From contig NZ_BMNG01000001.1 in the NCBI RefSeq assembly GCF_014646335.1, positions 62,001 to 126,000 on the forward strand: 64,000 bases of DNA. The letters run 5' to 3'. Under the pieces are notes generated by a model. The model did not search any database. It saw only the letters and a list, made by a program, of their open reading frames with translations, and was not told the origin of the DNA. The position numbers and the translations under genes were made by a program. Below, piece after piece: positions 59,646 through 64,000 of this stretch. The stretch comes from Streptomyces lasiicapitis. Lineage in GTDB: Bacteria > Actinomycetota > Actinomycetes > Streptomycetales > Streptomycetaceae. Each line of letters starts with the position of its first letter. Position 1 is the stretch's first letter.

Positions 59646-59693
59646 CTCAGCCGCGACCCGGTCCGGAGAACTCCGGACCTGGCCGCGGCTGAG
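59646..59693 (-). terminator. Double-stem terminator of the atp operon
   Basis: The outer stem CTCAGCCGCG/CGCGGCTGAG (59646-59655, 59684-59693) encloses an inner stem GGTCCGGAG-AA-CTCCGGACC (59660-59679). It lies 25-72 bp beyond the atpC stop. Confidence 0.85.
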
Positions 59694-59717
59694 TCACGTT
59701 ACGCCGCGCGCTGGGGG

Positions 59718-60092
59718 TCAGCGCGCCGCCACCGCACGCAGTCGGACATCGGCGCGCCGCTCGGCGGAGGCGTCGGCCTCCGACTTGGCACGCTCGAACG
59801 CCCGCTCCGCACGCTGGACGTCGATCTCGTCGGAGAGCTCGGCGATCTCGGCGAGCAGCGACAGCTTGTTGTCGGCGAACGAGATGAATCCGCCGTGCAC
59901 CGCGGCGACGACGGTCCCGCCGTCGGTCGTACGGATGGTCACCGGGCCCGACTCCAGCACACCGAGCAGCGGCTGGTGACCGGGCATGACGCCGATGTCG
60001 CCGGACGTGGTGCGCGCGACGACCAGGGTGGCCTCGCCGGACCAGACACTGCGGTCCGCGGCGACCAGCTCGACATGCAGCTCAGCAGCCAA
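59718..60092 (-). CDS. atpC: ATP synthase F1 epsilon subunit
   Basis: 124 residues. The N-terminal beta-sandwich (AAELHVELVAADRSVWSGEATLVVARTTSGDIGVMPGH) and a shorter C-terminal helical part (LSDEIDVQRAERAFERAKSEAD). It regulates rotation of F1 in the ATP synthase complex on the cytoplasmic face. Last gene of atpAGDC here. The 132-bp gap to atpD contains a hairpin at 60112. Confidence 0.97.
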   Translation of the reverse strand: MAAELHVELVAADRSVWSGEATLVVARTTSGDIGVMPGHQPLLGVLESGPVTIRTTDGGTVVAAVHGGFISFADNKLSLLAEIAELSDEIDVQRAERAFERAKSEADASAERRADVRLRAVAAR

Positions 60093-60111
60093 GGGTGGCT
60101 CCTCGGGTCAC

Positions 60112-60133
60112 CACCCGGCGGTTCAGCCGGGTG
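60112..60133 (-). other. Hairpin between atpD and atpC
   Basis: CACCCGGC-GGTTCA-GCCGGGTG, perfect 8-bp stem, 20 bp before the atpC start in transcription order. It may tune atpC expression or mark a processing site. Confidence 0.45.
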
Positions 60134-60224
60134 TTGGGTCAAATTCTAGTGGGCGTGGGAGGAGGGGCGGGACGCGGTCCCCCGCAAGGGGGTGCGTCCG
60201 CCCCTCTCCCATGAGTCACGGGAC

Positions 60225-62587
<2,363 letters not shown>

Positions 62588-62607
62588 GAGTCAGGTCCCT
62601 TCCGTCG

Positions 62608-64000
62608 TCACTTGCCGGCAGCGGCAGGAGCGTCCTCGCCGAGAAGCTTCCCGTCCGAGGTCTCGAACTGCTTCTTGAAGTCCGCGACGGCGTCACCGAT
62701 GGCCGTGATCGTGTCGTCGGACATCTTGGCGCCCTCCTTGATGGAGGTCATCAGGCCCTGCTCCTTGCGGTGCAGGTAGTCCAGAAGCTCACGCTCGAAG
62801 CGGCGGATGTCGGCGACCGGCACCTCGTCCATCTTGCCGGTGGTGCCGGCCCAGATGGAGACGACCTGGTCCTCGGTGGCCATCGGCTGGTACTGCGCCT
62901 GCTTCAGGAGCTCGACCATGCGCTGGCCACGCTCGAGCTGCGCCTTGGACGCGGCGTCCAGGTCGGAACCGAAGGCGGCGAACGCCTCCAGCTCACGGAA
63001 CTGGGCGAGGTCCACGCGCAGTCGGCCGGAGACCTGACGCATCGCCTTGTGCTGAGCGGAACCACCGACTCGGGACACGGAGATACCGACGTTCAGCGCG
63101 GGGCGCTGACCGGCGTTGAACAGGTCCGACTCCAGGAAGCACTGGCCGTCGGTGATGGAGATGACGTTGGTCGGGATGAACGCCGAGACGTCGTTGGCCT
63201 TCGTCTCGACGATCGGCAGACCGGTCATCGAACCCTTGCCCATCTCGTCCGAGAGCTTCGCGCAGCGCTCGAGCAGACGGGAGTGCAGGTAGAAGACGTC
63301 ACCCGGGTAAGCCTCGCGCCCCGGCGGGCGGCGCAGCAGCAGGGACACGGCGCGGTAGGCGTCGGCCTGCTTCGAGAGGTCGTCGAAGATGATGAGGACG
63401 TGCTTGCCCTCGTACATCCACTGCTGGCCGATGGCCGAGCCGGTGTACGGCGCCAGGTACTTGAAGCCGGCCGGGTCGGACGCCGGGGCGGCGACGATGG
63501 TCGTGTACTCAAGGGCGCCGGCCTCTTCGAGGGCACCACGCACGGAGGCGATGGTCGAGCCCTTCTGACCGATGGCGACGTAGATGCAGCGGACCTGCTT
63601 GTTCACGTCGCCCGTGCGCCAGTTGTCGCGCTGGTTGATGATCGTGTCGACGGCCAGGGCGGTCTTGCCGGTCTGGCGGTCACCAATGATCAGCTGACGC
63701 TGGCCACGGCCGATCGGGGTCATCGCGTCGACGGCCTTGTAGCCGGTCTCCATCGGCTCGTGCACCGACTTGCGGACCATGACGCCCGGGGCCTGCAGCT
63801 CGAGGGCGCGGCGGCCGGACGTCTCGATCTCGCCGAGGCCGTCGATCGGGTTGCCGAGCGGGTCGACGACGCGACCCAGGTAGCCCTCGCCGACAGCGAC
63901 GGAGAGCACCTCACCGGTGCGCTGCACCGGCTGGCCCTCCTCGACGCCGCTGAACTCACCGAGGATGATCGCACCGATCTCGCGCTCTTCCAGGTTCAGC
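62608..64000 (-). CDS. atpA: ATP synthase F1 alpha subunit, 5' end outside the window
   Basis: The visible 463 codons run from [18 protein letters not shown] at the window edge to the stop at 62608. P-loop GDRQTGKT is in [15 protein letters not shown], and VYLDDLSK-like [10 protein letters not shown] follows. The alpha-type Arg finger region ([14 protein letters not shown]) is present. The missing N-terminal part (about 65 residues) lies beyond 64000. First visible gene of the atp cluster on the minus strand; no frameshift is seen. Confidence 0.97.
   Translation of the reverse strand, partial: LNLEEREIGAIILGEFSGVEEGQPVQRTGEVLSVAVGEGYLGRVVDPLGNPIDGLGEIETSGRRALELQAPGVMVRKSVHEPMETGYKAVDAMTPIGRGQRQLIIGDRQTGKTALAVDTIINQRDNWRTGDVNKQVRCIYVAIGQKGSTIASVRGALEEAGALEYTTIVAAPASDPAGFKYLAPYTGSAIGQQWMYEGKHVLIIFDDLSKQADAYRAVSLLLRRPPGREAYPGDVFYLHSRLLERCAKLSDEMGKGSMTGLPIVETKANDVSAFIPTNVISITDGQCFLESDLFNAGQRPALNVGISVSRVGGSAQHKAMRQVSGRLRVDLAQFRELEAFAAFGSDLDAASKAQLERGQRMVELLKQAQYQPMATEDQVVSIWAGTTGKMDEVPVADIRRFERELLDYLHRKEQGLMTSIKEGAKMSDDTITAIGDAVADFKKQFETSDGKLLGEDAPAAAGK

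Overview
High-GC actinobacterial chromosome, almost certainly Streptomyces. The evidence is the strong third-position GC bias, many ATGA/GTGA stop-start overlaps, the coiled-coil genes scy and filP next to each other, a nucS mismatch endonuclease, the atpAGDC cluster, and a cslA/glxA apical glycan locus. From memory (not searched here), the order from the atp operon at the right end to icmA near 7 kb follows the S. coelicolor segment around SCO5371-SCO5415. There are interruptions, most obviously between about 8.8 and 19.8 kb. No rRNA, tRNA, CRISPR array, transposase or prophage gene was seen.

Layout. (a) 0.2-5.5 kb: a TetR regulator, then an envelope-sugar pair (NAD-dependent epimerase plus a MurG paralogue) divergent from an OmpR-type two-component system, with clear direct repeats between them. 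(b) 5.5-8.2 kb: a DUF6191 gene coupled to a truncated DUF3995 remnant, icmA (isobutyryl-CoA mutase large subunit) with a 24-bp palindrome at its start, and a DUF3817 membrane protein. (c) 8.3-19.8 kb, apparently accessory: MarR/MFS, ArsR, a GH6 lipoprotein, a ComB-family protein, glxA-cslA, and a TetR/DUF4166/SRPBCC operon with two mirror-image operators. (d) 20-29.6 kb: a thiamine-binding protein and DUF3817, three coupled AIM24 genes (the last with a collagen-like tail), MarR, a two-component system divergent from a PepSY protein, then meaB, an acetyl-CoA acetyltransferase and mce. (e) 29.8-39 kb: scy and filP, the tip-growth cytoskeleton, followed by two tandemly duplicated ABC ATPase/permease pairs. 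(f) 39-50 kb: a zinc-ribbon-like protein, a luciferase-like monooxygenase, an SCO5389-family protein divergent from nucS, a very large NTPase-like membrane protein with a proline-rich external tail, a STAS protein, hydroxybutyryl-CoA dehydrogenase, a TetR/ABC drug-export cluster, and a PduO-type cobalamin adenosyltransferase. (g) 50-59.6 kb: two NarL-type two-component systems, a secreted CBM2-FnIII-GH18 chitinase with a DasR-like site inside its promoter, an MMPL exporter and a DUF2550 protein. (h) 59.7-64 kb: atpC, atpD, atpG and the 3' part of atpA.

How the genes connect. IcmA, MeaB, Mce, the thiolase, the hydroxybutyryl-CoA dehydrogenase and the adenosyltransferase form a dispersed short-chain acyl-CoA / coenzyme B12 theme. 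Scy, FilP, CslA, GlxA and the GH6 enzyme belong to polar growth and the tip glycan. Four two-component systems and about eight one-component regulators sit beside the envelope and transport genes they probably control. Most operons end in strong GC-rich hairpins. Three copies of one interspersed intergenic element lie at 8258, 52305 and 59024.
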